Below are positions 16,567 through 25,257 of a DNA stretch of 64,000 nt, in pieces (positions within the stretch are counted from its first letter, which is position 1; each line of letters opens with the position of its first letter). The position numbers and the translations under genes are program-made. Source of the stretch: Natronolimnobius baerhuensis (GTDB taxonomy: Archaea; Halobacteriota; Halobacteria; Halobacteriales; Natrialbaceae). A model generated the notes under the pieces. That model saw nothing but the letters and a program-made list of their open reading frames with translations. It had not been told where the DNA came from and did not search any database. The stretch lies in the NCBI RefSeq assembly GCF_002177135.1, contig NZ_MWPH01000003.1, positions 310,001 to 374,000 of the forward strand. Direction: 5' to 3'.

Positions 16567-17403
16567 CTACAGCGGGACGACCGCAAGGATATCTGCGAGT
16601 AGTGACGTCGCCATCTCTTCGTCTAAGCCGTAGACCATCGAGATGTAGAGGATGACGAACTGGAAGGCGTTGAGCGCGGCGTGGGCGGCGGTCGGCACCA
16701 ACAGGTTGTCGGCTTTGACGTAGACGTAGCCGAAGATGACGGAGCCGCCGAACATGATGACGAGCGAGGCAGCAGTCGCAACCATCGAGCCGGAAAGCAT
16801 GTACATCGGGAAGTGGACAATCGCGAAGATGACGCTCGCGATCAGCACCGCCTGCATCGGGGAGAACGCCTCATAGAGACGTTTCTGGATGATGTTCCGA
16901 AAGAGGAACTCCTCTGCCGGCGCGTTAAAGAAAAGGACGATGGCGATCATGAGCAACACCATCGTCTGGTCGTCGGCGATAATCTCGATGATCTGGCTCT
17001 CCTCGGCGGGAACGCCGAGGACGGCATAGAGATTGCTAATGACGAGCAGGAAGACGATGCTCCCGACGCTGCCCGCGAGAATGTACTTCCAGTCTCGCAT
17101 CGTCGGAACGCGCAGGTCGATCCACGACAGCCCGCGATCAGTCCATAGCAGATAGGCGATGCCAGCCAGGGCCATCCCGACGAAGTTCAGCGCCAGCATG
17201 AGCGTTCGACCCCAGAGCGACACCTCGCCATACTCTCCGGTCTGGCCGGCCTCGAGCAGTGCTGGATCGGCCAAAAATGCCGGAATCGTCGTTACCTGTG
17301 GCACGACGACGAGGCCGAAAACCGTCAGTCCGAGTGCAACCAGCATCGACCGGATTGGCGCACCGTTGCGCTCGATGTCGGCCGAACGGGAGGGTGTTTC
17401 CAT
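16567..17403 (-). CDS. CPBP-family intramembrane metalloprotease
   Basis: 278 residues with about seven to eight membrane spans. The CPBP/ABI signature is present: EEFLFRNIIQKRLYEAF (EExxxR), then IFAIVHFPMYM (FxxxH) and a late AAHAALNAF histidine. These residues form the metal site of the Rce1-like protease family, whose members cut CAAX-type or bacteriocin-related substrates. In archaea the substrates are unknown. The start codon is at 17403 and there is no signal peptide. No obvious operon partner. Confidence 0.85.
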   Translation of the reverse strand: METPSRSADIERNGAPIRSMLVALGLTVFGLVVVPQVTTIPAFLADPALLEAGQTGEYGEVSLWGRTLMLALNFVGMALAGIAYLLWTDRGLSWIDLRVPTMRDWKYILAGSVGSIVFLLVISNLYAVLGVPAEESQIIEIIADDQTMVLLMIAIVLFFNAPAEEFLFRNIIQKRLYEAFSPMQAVLIASVIFAIVHFPMYMLSGSMVATAASLVIMFGGSVIFGYVYVKADNLLVPTAAHAALNAFQFVILYISMVYGLDEEMATSLLADILAVVPL

Positions 17404-17789
17404 GCACGGGTCCTACGCCGTCACTCCCCTTGGGCGTTCCTTTCTGTTTCTGACCGAGAAGGCACGCCCTCGAGTCCGGCCACGACGGCGTTTCTGTGGT
17501 GTCTGGCTGTGGCTACGCCACACTCCATGTTGTGATCACTCGAAAAACGATATGTGTCGCTCGAGCGCTTTCGCCGTGGTATTAACTGTCACGGATGCAC
17601 ATTCGAGCCGTCAGGTTGGAACGCGTCTCGCCTCGAGGCGCTGTTGCCAGCGGGACTCGCACAGCCGTTATCCACTGATGCCTCCAGCGACAGCGACGTC
17701 ACACGCTGACCATGTCTGCTCATCACTATCGGGAACTAATTTCCATACTCTCCAGTATGTATTTATATTTTGATTCGGTACTGGTGTGT
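17404..17789. promoter_or_regulatory. Divergent intergenic region upstream of the first hydrolase cluster
   Basis: 386 bases without a gene between the CPBP protease and the GH5 glucanase. Near its right end a 6-bp inverted repeat CATACT/AGTATG (17744-17749 and 17754-17759) abuts a TATA-like stretch (ATTTATATTTT, 17761-17771), about 20 bases before the ATG at 17790. The repeat is a plausible operator or activator site for the glucanase promoter. Nothing else is recognised. Confidence 0.45.
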
Positions 17790-19235
17790 ATGGGAAGAAA
17801 GCGCGAACACAACGAATCGGGCCGCGTCGAGCCAACCGAGATGCAATCGCTTCGACCGACGCGACGCTCGTTCGTCAAAGCAGCCGGAATCGGCGCTGGT
17901 GGCCTCGCACTCGGCGGCTTGCCGGGAACTGTCGCCGCAGCCGAGGAGCCGTTGCCCCGCCTCGAGACCGAGGGTAAGTGGATCGTCACCGAAGACGGCG
18001 AGCAGGTGCGACTGCGTGGATTCGCCACGGCCTCGCTCGATTTCATGGACTACGATTTCTTCCCCAAGACCCAGACCGAGGTCCTAGAGCGCGGGACTGA
18101 TGGCGAAAAGTGGCACCCAAACGTGGTCCGCCTCCCGATCACCGAAGACGCGGTCCACGAGCAGGGAATGGACTACGTCATCGACGACTTGCTCCGGCCC
18201 GCAGTGGATCTGCTGGCCGAACGGGGCATGTACGCGATGATCGACCTGCACCTGATCCGACCGTACATCGACACGCAGGCACAGGCCGAAGGCATGGTCG
18301 AGGATGGCTGGGCGGACAGCCTCGATGAGTTGGGGTTCAACCCCTGGGTCGAGACTGACGACCTCCTCGAGGAGTTCTGGAGCGCCGTTGCACCGGCGTT
18401 TGCCAACGATACGAACGTCCTCTACGAACTGTACAACGAACCGACGCTGCCGGTGACGTGGTCGGAATACGGCGAGTACGGCTCCGGCGTGACGAGTCAG
18501 GAAGACGAGTGGCTGCTCTGGCGCGACGAAGCCCAGCCGTGGGTGGATACGATCCGCGAGCACGCCCCAGAGACGCCGATCATCATCGGCTCGCCCGATT
18601 GGACCTCCCGCACCGCGTACGCGCCGGAGTACCCATTCGAGGGCGAGAACCTCATCTACGCCAGTCACATCTACCCCGACAATGGCGTTCCCGAGGAGTT
18701 CGACGACGAGTACGGCGCACCCGCCGAGGAGGTGCCCGTCGTCTGTACCGAGTTCGGCTGGGATCCCGACGAGGAGTTCGAAGAAACCGTCGAGTACGGG
18801 ACAACGAGCGAATGGGGCGATCCGTTCCGCGAGTGGGTTGACTCCTACGAGAACATGGGCTGGGTCGCGTGGTGTTTCGACGACTCGTGGGCACCCACCT
18901 TCTTTGACTCGCCCGACGAGGGGACCGGCGAACCGTGGGAACTGAAAGACGACTACGAACAGATGGGGTGGTACATCCGTGAGTGGCTCGAGGAGGAAGC
19001 TGACGACGGAAACGGCGAGTCGATTACTGTCGGCGAGTACGAAACGACAGACACCACGAGCGACGGCTTACACAACGATTTCACTGGGGACGGCCAGACC
19101 AGCCACGACGACGTCACGGCCTTCTTCGAAAACTTCGAAGCCGATGGCGTCCAAGACAATCCGGAGGCGTTCGACTTCGCCGAGAACGACGACCTCGGCT
19201 TTGCGGATGTCGTCGAACTGCTCCGGCAGGTGTAG
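17790..19235 (+). CDS. Tat-exported GH5-type glucanase with C-terminal dockerin module
   Basis: 481 residues from ATG 17790. A Tat signal (TRRSFVKAAGIGAGGLALGG) is followed by a GH5 TIM barrel (about residues 60-390). The acid-base Glu is in YELYNEPT and the nucleophile Glu in VVCTEFGWD. An Asp/Asn/Gly-rich linker leads to a ~60-residue dockerin with the EF-hand-like loops DFTGDGQTSHDD and DFAENDDLGFAD. GH5 enzymes hydrolyse beta-1,4 (and other) glucans or mannans; a cellulase or beta-glucanase is likely. It is the first gene of a plus-strand hydrolase cluster, and the promoter lies just upstream. Confidence 0.88.
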   Translation: MGRKREHNESGRVEPTEMQSLRPTRRSFVKAAGIGAGGLALGGLPGTVAAAEEPLPRLETEGKWIVTEDGEQVRLRGFATASLDFMDYDFFPKTQTEVLERGTDGEKWHPNVVRLPITEDAVHEQGMDYVIDDLLRPAVDLLAERGMYAMIDLHLIRPYIDTQAQAEGMVEDGWADSLDELGFNPWVETDDLLEEFWSAVAPAFANDTNVLYELYNEPTLPVTWSEYGEYGSGVTSQEDEWLLWRDEAQPWVDTIREHAPETPIIIGSPDWTSRTAYAPEYPFEGENLIYASHIYPDNGVPEEFDDEYGAPAEEVPVVCTEFGWDPDEEFEETVEYGTTSEWGDPFREWVDSYENMGWVAWCFDDSWAPTFFDSPDEGTGEPWELKDDYEQMGWYIREWLEEEADDGNGESITVGEYETTDTTSDGLHNDFTGDGQTSHDDVTAFFENFEADGVQDNPEAFDFAENDDLGFADVVELLRQV

Positions 19236-19246
19236 CGACCAGGGGT

Positions 19247-19257
19247 TATTTTTATAT
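19247..19257 (+). promoter_or_regulatory. TATA element for a leaderless gene
   Basis: TTATTTTTATAT lies about 25-32 bases before ATG 19280, the normal haloarchaeal spacing from TATA box to transcript start, so the mRNA should begin at or very near the ATG. This supports the short start of the next protein. Confidence 0.45.
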
Positions 19258-19279
19258 TCTCTCGGGTTAATTATTTTCT

Positions 19280-19999
19280 ATGGCAAACACTGAAAATTAC
19301 AACACAGTCGCTGCCGAGACGGCGACGCTCGTGCAGGCACAGTCATCGCAGACCGTCCTCGAGACGTTTGACTCCTGGCCCGGCGGGAACAGCCTCAATG
19401 AGTTCTCGAGTGCGGGCGCGTTTGAAAACGGTGATGGAAGCGGCGAGGTCGTCGACGGCGCATTGCGACTTGAGTACGACGATACGGGCTGGTTCTGTAG
19501 CAACGTTCGCGCGGATCGCTCGGACGACACCCACCTGGAACTGGTCGTCCGCGGCGACGACGGCGGCGAAGAGGATGAGGTGTACCTCGAGATCGACGCG
19601 GTTGAAGCACCGTTGTCGGACCTGACCAGCGATTCCATTGGCACCGAGTTCGACACCGTTAGCGTCGACCTCGAGGCCGCGGGTGTCGAGACAGCGTCTG
19701 TACAGGACGTCTGGCTCACGTTCTGGGACGCCGGGAGTGGGGCACTCGAGATCGAGGAGATTCGGTTTGTCGACCGCGGCGACCCGATCTCCGTCGGCGA
19801 CTACGACACGCGAGATACGACGGGCGATGGTCTCCACAACGACTTCACCGGTGACGGACAGACCAGCCACGACGACGTCACGGCTTTCTTCGAGAACCTC
19901 GAGGCAGACGAGATTCAGGACAATCCCGAGGCGTTCGACTTCGCCGAAAACGACGACGTCGGCTTCTCGGATGTCGTCGAACTGCTCCGAGGCGTCTGA
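19280..19999 (+). CDS. CBM-like plus dockerin protein without a visible signal peptide
   Basis: 239 residues. Residues ~28-165 form a beta-sandwich-like module (LETFDSWPG, LRLEYDD, LELVVRGDDGGEE, LEIEEIRF) that closely resembles the N-terminal module of the next protein and looks like a carbohydrate-binding module. A dockerin of the shared type follows (loops DFTGDGQTSHDD and DFAENDDVGFSD). The N-terminus has no hydrophobic segment, and an in-frame TAA lies four codons upstream, so no longer start exists. It may be a cytoplasmic relic whose signal was lost, or be exported in an unknown way. No catalytic domain. Confidence 0.75.
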   Translation: MANTENYNTVAAETATLVQAQSSQTVLETFDSWPGGNSLNEFSSAGAFENGDGSGEVVDGALRLEYDDTGWFCSNVRADRSDDTHLELVVRGDDGGEEDEVYLEIDAVEAPLSDLTSDSIGTEFDTVSVDLEAAGVETASVQDVWLTFWDAGSGALEIEEIRFVDRGDPISVGDYDTRDTTGDGLHNDFTGDGQTSHDDVTAFFENLEADEIQDNPEAFDFAENDDVGFSDVVELLRGV

Positions 20000-20216
20000 G
20001 GCGATCTCCTGTCAGTCAATACCGCCGCAGTCGGGAACCTGCTCCGAGTGCGGTGGCACACAGTTACAGTAGTCCGTCTGAGCGATCAGGGAAGGTCGTG
20101 GCGCTCGAGTTTCCCTCGTGAGACGAGACGCACATAGCATGACGACCTGTTCCTGACTTTCTTTCCTTCAACAGCTAGTGAAAATATTTATTATATTCTG
20201 TGTGTATTATTTGTAT

Positions 20217-21917
20217 ATGGTTAACCGACGAAACGTACTCAAAGGTGGACTTGCCGCCGTCACTGCCGGCGCAGTCGGCATGAGTGTGACTGGTACCAGT
20301 GGCGCACAGTCAGGCAACGATGGCGTGCTCGTCAACGACTTCGAGTCCGACGGCTATCCCGGCGCAAATGCCGTCAATGAATGGGCAAATCACGCTGCAT
20401 TCGACGACGCGGCACTCGCAGACGGCGCGCTCCGCCTCGAGTACGACGACGGCGGCTTCTTCGGCAGCGTTCTCCTGACGGACGTCTCGGCGTATGAACG
20501 CCTCGAGTTGGTCGTCCGCGGAGACGACGGCGGCGAAGAAGACGACATCGACCTGCGCGTCGGCGACGTGCGCGCGCAACTATCGGAACTGACCGACGAT
20601 TCGATCAGCACCGAGTTCGACACCGTCAACATCGACCTCGAGGATGCAGGCGTTTCCCGCTCGGCCGTCAGGCAGCTTCGATTCGGCTTCTGGCACGGCG
20701 CAAGCGGCGCAATCGAACTCGAGGAAATCGCGTTCGTCGGCGACGGTGACGGCAACGGCGGCGAGGAGCCACCGCAGGTCGTCACCGAGGAGATGACGCT
20801 GCTCGAGTACTACGAGGACTACGAGTACGGCGGCTACGGCGACGCCGTCGAGATAGACGAGTACTTCCCGGGCGACCTCGGCGACGGCCACGGCGACCAC
20901 GACCAGGTTAACTGGTCGGACGAAGAGAAGGCCGATCACTTCAACGTCGACCTCGACGCCATCCGTGACGGTGCCCGCGACGGTTCGGTCACGTTCGGCG
21001 AGATGGGTGACGCCGTGATTGACCACGTCAACCAACTCGAGGCGGAAGGATTCCCGCGCCAGGCCATCGTCCAGTTGCTGCCGCGGCTGATCTTCCTGCC
21101 CGAAGAAACTGAAGAGCTGACGCTGCACAATGGGCCGCCGAACTACTGGGACGAAATCTACGGGCCGCAAGAGGCGACGAACGATCCCGACACGCTCATT
21201 CAGGATCCGTGGCCGCCGGATGCGCGGTCGTACGATCCGGATGAGGTGGCGATCCGTGATCGCGCCCACGACCAGCCCCAGCACGAGGATCAGGAAGGCT
21301 GGACCACGGCCGACCGACTGCCGGATGATCGGTACTACGACGACGACAACCCGATTCACCTCCTCGGCGATGGTATCCATCCGGCAACGGAGGAACCACT
21401 CGGTGGCGACGGCTTCACCGCGAACGCGCCGATGGACTGTCGTGCGACCGTCCACGAGGAGAGCAACGCCTGGTGGTACCAGATCCTCGAGTTCGAGAAT
21501 CTGAGCCCGGTTCCGTACCACCTCAATGCCGCGGTCATCATGTGGATCGGCCCCTCGGGCGCAAACGGCGACCTCCGGACGGGCCACTACAACAACGAAC
21601 AGCGCCCACAGCCGGGCTGGGGCCACCCTCAGCGCGACGTGATCGAGGTCATGTACGACGAAGAGCAACAGCTCTCGGCCTACGCGGTCCGCATCGCGTT
21701 CCACGACGAGCCGTACAACATGCGAACGGCCTACCCGAACCAGCGTTGGTCACTCGAGATCGGCATGAGCGCGAACGACCACTTCGATGACGAGGCCTCT
21801 CGCGAAGAACTCGTCCAGACGATGGTCGAGTCCTGTCACGTCGAGGTCGAGACGGATATGGACCGCAACGACGACCTGCTCGATGCGTTGGACCTGCGTA
21901 ACCGGATGACGAACTGA
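20217..21917 (+). CDS. Tat-exported CBM-like protein with a large unknown C-terminal domain
   Basis: 566 residues from ATG 20217. The Tat signal NRRNVLKGGLAAVTAGAVG is followed by a CBM-like module (residues ~38-190) similar to the one in the upstream protein. A Gly/Asp linker leads to ~360 residues that I cannot place in a known family, with many aromatic, His and Asp residues, such as NGPPNYWDEIYGP, HLLGDGIHP, SNAWWYQILEFENLSPVPYH and HPQRDVIEVMYD. There is no dockerin. Its position between a glucanase and a mannanase suggests a role in polysaccharide use, possibly a new hydrolase, lyase or binding protein. Confidence 0.8.
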   Translation: MVNRRNVLKGGLAAVTAGAVGMSVTGTSGAQSGNDGVLVNDFESDGYPGANAVNEWANHAAFDDAALADGALRLEYDDGGFFGSVLLTDVSAYERLELVVRGDDGGEEDDIDLRVGDVRAQLSELTDDSISTEFDTVNIDLEDAGVSRSAVRQLRFGFWHGASGAIELEEIAFVGDGDGNGGEEPPQVVTEEMTLLEYYEDYEYGGYGDAVEIDEYFPGDLGDGHGDHDQVNWSDEEKADHFNVDLDAIRDGARDGSVTFGEMGDAVIDHVNQLEAEGFPRQAIVQLLPRLIFLPEETEELTLHNGPPNYWDEIYGPQEATNDPDTLIQDPWPPDARSYDPDEVAIRDRAHDQPQHEDQEGWTTADRLPDDRYYDDDNPIHLLGDGIHPATEEPLGGDGFTANAPMDCRATVHEESNAWWYQILEFENLSPVPYHLNAAVIMWIGPSGANGDLRTGHYNNEQRPQPGWGHPQRDVIEVMYDEEQQLSAYAVRIAFHDEPYNMRTAYPNQRWSLEIGMSANDHFDDEASREELVQTMVESCHVEVETDMDRNDDLLDALDLRNRMTN

Positions 21918-21956
21918 GCGAGCCGACCACCACCCACCACAGATTTCTCACTTCCA

Positions 21957-23489
21957 ATGAGACCACACAACACATCAGCAGACGGTACAGATTCCCACTC
22001 AGCACAGCCTCAAGCGAGCCGCCGCGGCGTGATGAAAGCGATTGGCGCGGGCGCTGCAGCGGCCACGCTCGGCATCGCCGGCGTCTCGCCGGCCGCAGCG
22101 ACGCCCGATGTTTCCTTACCGACCGACGAGTTCGTCGAGACGGATGGAACGGAGTTCGTCATCGACGGCGAACCCGTCTACTTCAACGGCGCGAACAACT
22201 TCTGGATCACTCACGAGTACGACGGCACCACGGACCGCATCGATGATGTCCTTGACCTCTATACCGATCTCGGCATCAATCTCGTGCGTATCTGGGCTCA
22301 CGGCGAGGCCAAAGAGGGGCCGTTCTCCCTCCAACCCGAACCCGGCGAGTACAACGAGGACGCACTCGAGAACCTCGATTACCTGATCGAAGCAGCTCGA
22401 GAACGCGGAATCAAGATCATCGCGACGCTGGTCGACAACTGGGACCACGAAGGCGGCATGCTCCAATACGCCGAGTGGGCCGGCGCGGAGTCGCGCTACG
22501 AGTTCTACACGATGGACGAGACCCGCGAGATGTACCGCAACCACGTCGAGACCATCCTTACCCGCGAAAATCACATTAGCGGCCTCGAGTGGCGCGAAGA
22601 CCCCACAATTGCGATGTGGGAACTCGCGAACGAGCCTCGCCTCGAGCAGGATGACGTTCCTGAGGATATGGACAATCTCGAGCCGCCGGAACATCAGGAG
22701 ATTCTCGGCGAGTGGATTCAGGAGATGTCCGCCTACATCAAGGACCTCGACGATACCCACCTCGTCTCGACGGGGTCGGAGGGCCACTACTACGGCCACT
22801 GGGAGGACGACTACCCGGACGACGACTGGGACGGCCAGGACTACATCGAGCACCACTCTTACGACACGATTGACGCTGCCTCGTTCCATCTGTATCCGGA
22901 CCACTGGGGCGACAACCCGGCTGATCCGGACGACCGGCTCTCCCTGCACGACGGCGCGGACTACATCACCGAGCGCGTCGAAGACGCCCACACCGAACTG
23001 GGTATTCCGGCCTACCTCGGCGAGTTCAACGTCAACCTCCACGATCACGACCTCGAGACCAGACACGAGTTCTTGGAGGAGTGGTACGACGCCGCTGACG
23101 CGGTCGACTGTAACGCCGTTCTCCCGTGGCAGGTCGTCCTCGAGGACACGGAGGACCACGACGGATTCCAGCTCTATGCGAGCGATTCGGGTTACATCAT
23201 CGAAGACTACGCTCAGGTCGTCGCCGAGAAAAGCGGTGACTGGGACGGTGACAACGGGAACGGCGATGAAGAGACGATTGCAGTCGGCGAGTATAATACA
23301 ACTGACACCACAAGCGACGGCCTACACAACGATTTCACGGGTGATGGGCAGACCAGTCACGACGACGTGACCGCCTTCTTCGAGAACTTCGAAGACGACG
23401 GCGTCCAGGACAACCCCGAGGCGTTTGACTTCGCCGAGAACGACGAACTCGGCTTTGCGGACGTCGTCGAACTGCTTCGACAGGTGTAG
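21957..23489 (+). CDS. Tat-exported GH5 endo-beta-mannanase with C-terminal dockerin module
   Basis: 510 residues. A Tat signal (SRRGVMKAIGAGAAAATLG) precedes a GH5 barrel that resembles the mannanase subfamily GH5_7: VYFNGANNFWI near the start, acid-base Glu in WELANEPR and nucleophile Glu in AYLGEFNV. The predicted reaction is random cleavage of beta-1,4-mannan. A short linker leads to a dockerin almost identical to the one on the GH5 glucanase at 17.8 kb (DFTGDGQTSHDD, DFAENDELGFAD). The gene is 39 bases downstream of the unknown-domain protein and probably co-transcribed with it. Confidence 0.88.
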   Translation: MRPHNTSADGTDSHSAQPQASRRGVMKAIGAGAAAATLGIAGVSPAAATPDVSLPTDEFVETDGTEFVIDGEPVYFNGANNFWITHEYDGTTDRIDDVLDLYTDLGINLVRIWAHGEAKEGPFSLQPEPGEYNEDALENLDYLIEAARERGIKIIATLVDNWDHEGGMLQYAEWAGAESRYEFYTMDETREMYRNHVETILTRENHISGLEWREDPTIAMWELANEPRLEQDDVPEDMDNLEPPEHQEILGEWIQEMSAYIKDLDDTHLVSTGSEGHYYGHWEDDYPDDDWDGQDYIEHHSYDTIDAASFHLYPDHWGDNPADPDDRLSLHDGADYITERVEDAHTELGIPAYLGEFNVNLHDHDLETRHEFLEEWYDAADAVDCNAVLPWQVVLEDTEDHDGFQLYASDSGYIIEDYAQVVAEKSGDWDGDNGNGDEETIAVGEYNTTDTTSDGLHNDFTGDGQTSHDDVTAFFENFEDDGVQDNPEAFDFAENDELGFADVVELLRQV

Positions 23490-23578
23490 GCACCGCCTAT
23501 CCCCTCACACTCCGGCGTGGTTTGACTGACGGCGCGTGACGGCCCAACTCATTTTGGCGCGCCAGACGTTTCTCGAGC

Positions 23579-23776
23579 ATGCGCGGAACGTACAGATGCA
23601 ACGCCTGTACCGCCCATTTCAAGGCAACTCGGCGACAGTGTGGCGTCTGCGGGACGAGCGGGGTTGAGACGGACCGAAAGCGGTGTCTACGTTGCGGTAC
23701 GAGCTACGACGATTCGACGCATCAGCGCTGTCAGCGCTGTGGCTCGACCGACGTCACACTGCTCGAGCGGGCGTGA
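23579..23776 (+). CDS. Small zinc-ribbon protein (65 aa)
   Basis: 65 residues containing four CxxC pairs: CNAC, CGVC, CLRC and CQRC, enough for two zinc-binding sites. Many basic residues surround them. Such tiny zinc-ribbon proteins are common in haloarchaea and some act in regulation or stress responses, but individual functions are mostly unknown. The ATG is preceded by a normal intergenic sequence and the DUF389 gene converges from the other side. Confidence 0.7.
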   Translation: MRGTYRCNACTAHFKATRRQCGVCGTSGVETDRKRCLRCGTSYDDSTHQRCQRCGSTDVTLLERA

Positions 23777-23811
23777 GTCGAGACGAGGCGAGGAATCAAA
23801 CGGGGCGGAGA

Positions 23812-25167
23812 CTACGTCGCCGGAATATCGTCGTCAGTTTCGGTCGGTTGATCGAGTTCTGCGCCGCCGGTCGTGATGAATCGAACCTGTACCTCGGTTT
23901 CACCGCTCGTGTGGGCGTTAATCCGTTCCTCGAGCGTCGTGACGACCCCCTCATCGTATGCACCCGGTGGACCACCGACTTCGATAATGACGACGTCGAT
24001 CTGTTGTGTCGCATCGAGCGAGCGATCAAGCGGGAAGCCGCCGCCGTGGACTTCGACCTCGACCTCGAGCAACGAGAGGGCGTCTTCGCTCTCGAGGACG
24101 GATTCGGCTTCTCCGGCTGCCGTGCCTTCGAACTCGGAGACCTGATACGAGGCGAACGTCGTCCCGGCCAGAAACAGCGAGAGGATGGTGATGACGGCGA
24201 CGAAGACGGCGACCTGTTTGACGAACTTCGTGTGTGCCGTCGATATTTCGAACCAGCTGTTGGGTCGATAGCCCATGTAGCGAAGCGTCAGCAGCCCCGA
24301 GAGGTTGACCCCGAGGAGATTGACGAGGACGAGGACGGTCGAGCCGAGTGCGGCGACGGGTAGCCCGTAGGCGAGGGCAATTCCGGCAGCGGCCATCGGC
24401 GGAACGAGCGCGGCGGCGATCATCACGCCGACGATGGCAATCGAAAAGCCGGTTGCGAGGCTGAGAATCCCCGCTGCGCCCGCGCCGAGTGCGACCGGTA
24501 ACAGAAGCAGTTCGGGGGCGATGCGCTCCGCTATTTCGTCGATTTCGGTAATCTCCGCGCCGGGCGGGACGAGAAACAGCGATTGGAAGATCCACGCGAC
24601 GACCGCTGCGGCGATGATCCCACCGAAGACGCCGGTGAACTGATAGCGCATCCCGTCCATGAACACCTCGCGATCATTGACGACCGTCCCAATCGACGCA
24701 CTCAGTGCAGGACCGATCAGCGGTGCGATCACCATCGAGCCGACGACGACGGCCGGCGAGTCGAGCATGAGCCCAACCGTTGCGACGATGGCGCTGATCA
24801 CCGTCATCGCGAGGAACACGCTGAACGTCGGCGTGAGTTCGTCCGCTCGAGTCAGGAGTTCCTGCCTCGAGATCTGTTCCTCCTCGACGGTTTCGGTGGC
24901 GTACTCTTCTTGAAGTTGGTCGAACTGCCGTGAGACGACGGTTTCGGCGTCGAGGACGACGGTGTGGGCGTCGTCGTCGATCCCGGCGTCTTGCAGTGAG
25001 TCGAGAATAGGCTCGACAGCGTTTGTCGGCACCGGAAACGAGACGACCGCGTCGTACTCGCGCGAACTGGTCTCATCGGTCACGACGTAGTCGATTCCCT
25101 CGTCATCTAAGAGAGCAAGCAGCGCCTTTCGCTTTCCAATCGGAATCGTGACCTGAATGTGGCGCAT
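23812..25167 (-). CDS. DUF389 / TIGR00341-family membrane protein
   Basis: 451 residues from ATG 25167 (MRHIQVTIPIGKRKALLALL); a frame opening 15 codons upstream is less likely. An N-terminal cytoplasmic domain (~120 residues) is followed by six or seven membrane spans carrying the DUF389 signatures SPAVVVGSMVIAPLIGPALS and ATGFSIAIVGVMIAAALVPP, then a C-terminal soluble domain. Function is unknown for the family; transport is inferred from topology. Length is typical for haloarchaeal members. Confidence 0.88.
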   Translation of the reverse strand: MRHIQVTIPIGKRKALLALLDDEGIDYVVTDETSSREYDAVVSFPVPTNAVEPILDSLQDAGIDDDAHTVVLDAETVVSRQFDQLQEEYATETVEEEQISRQELLTRADELTPTFSVFLAMTVISAIVATVGLMLDSPAVVVGSMVIAPLIGPALSASIGTVVNDREVFMDGMRYQFTGVFGGIIAAAVVAWIFQSLFLVPPGAEITEIDEIAERIAPELLLLPVALGAGAAGILSLATGFSIAIVGVMIAAALVPPMAAAGIALAYGLPVAALGSTVLVLVNLLGVNLSGLLTLRYMGYRPNSWFEISTAHTKFVKQVAVFVAVITILSLFLAGTTFASYQVSEFEGTAAGEAESVLESEDALSLLEVEVEVHGGGFPLDRSLDATQQIDVVIIEVGGPPGAYDEGVVTTLEERINAHTSGETEVQVRFITTGGAELDQPTETDDDIPAT

Positions 25168-25257
25168 CCACAGTGAGTCATCGGCCGTCCTCAAAGACGC
25201 TGGGTCGGACACTGCTTGCTCGTGGACTCTCGCGGGCGCTCGAGGCCGGCCCCAACG

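Noticed and set aside
20580-21704. 374-codon minus-strand frame opposite the unknown-domain protein
   Set aside because: Antisense shadow; the plus frame has a Tat signal and a promoter.
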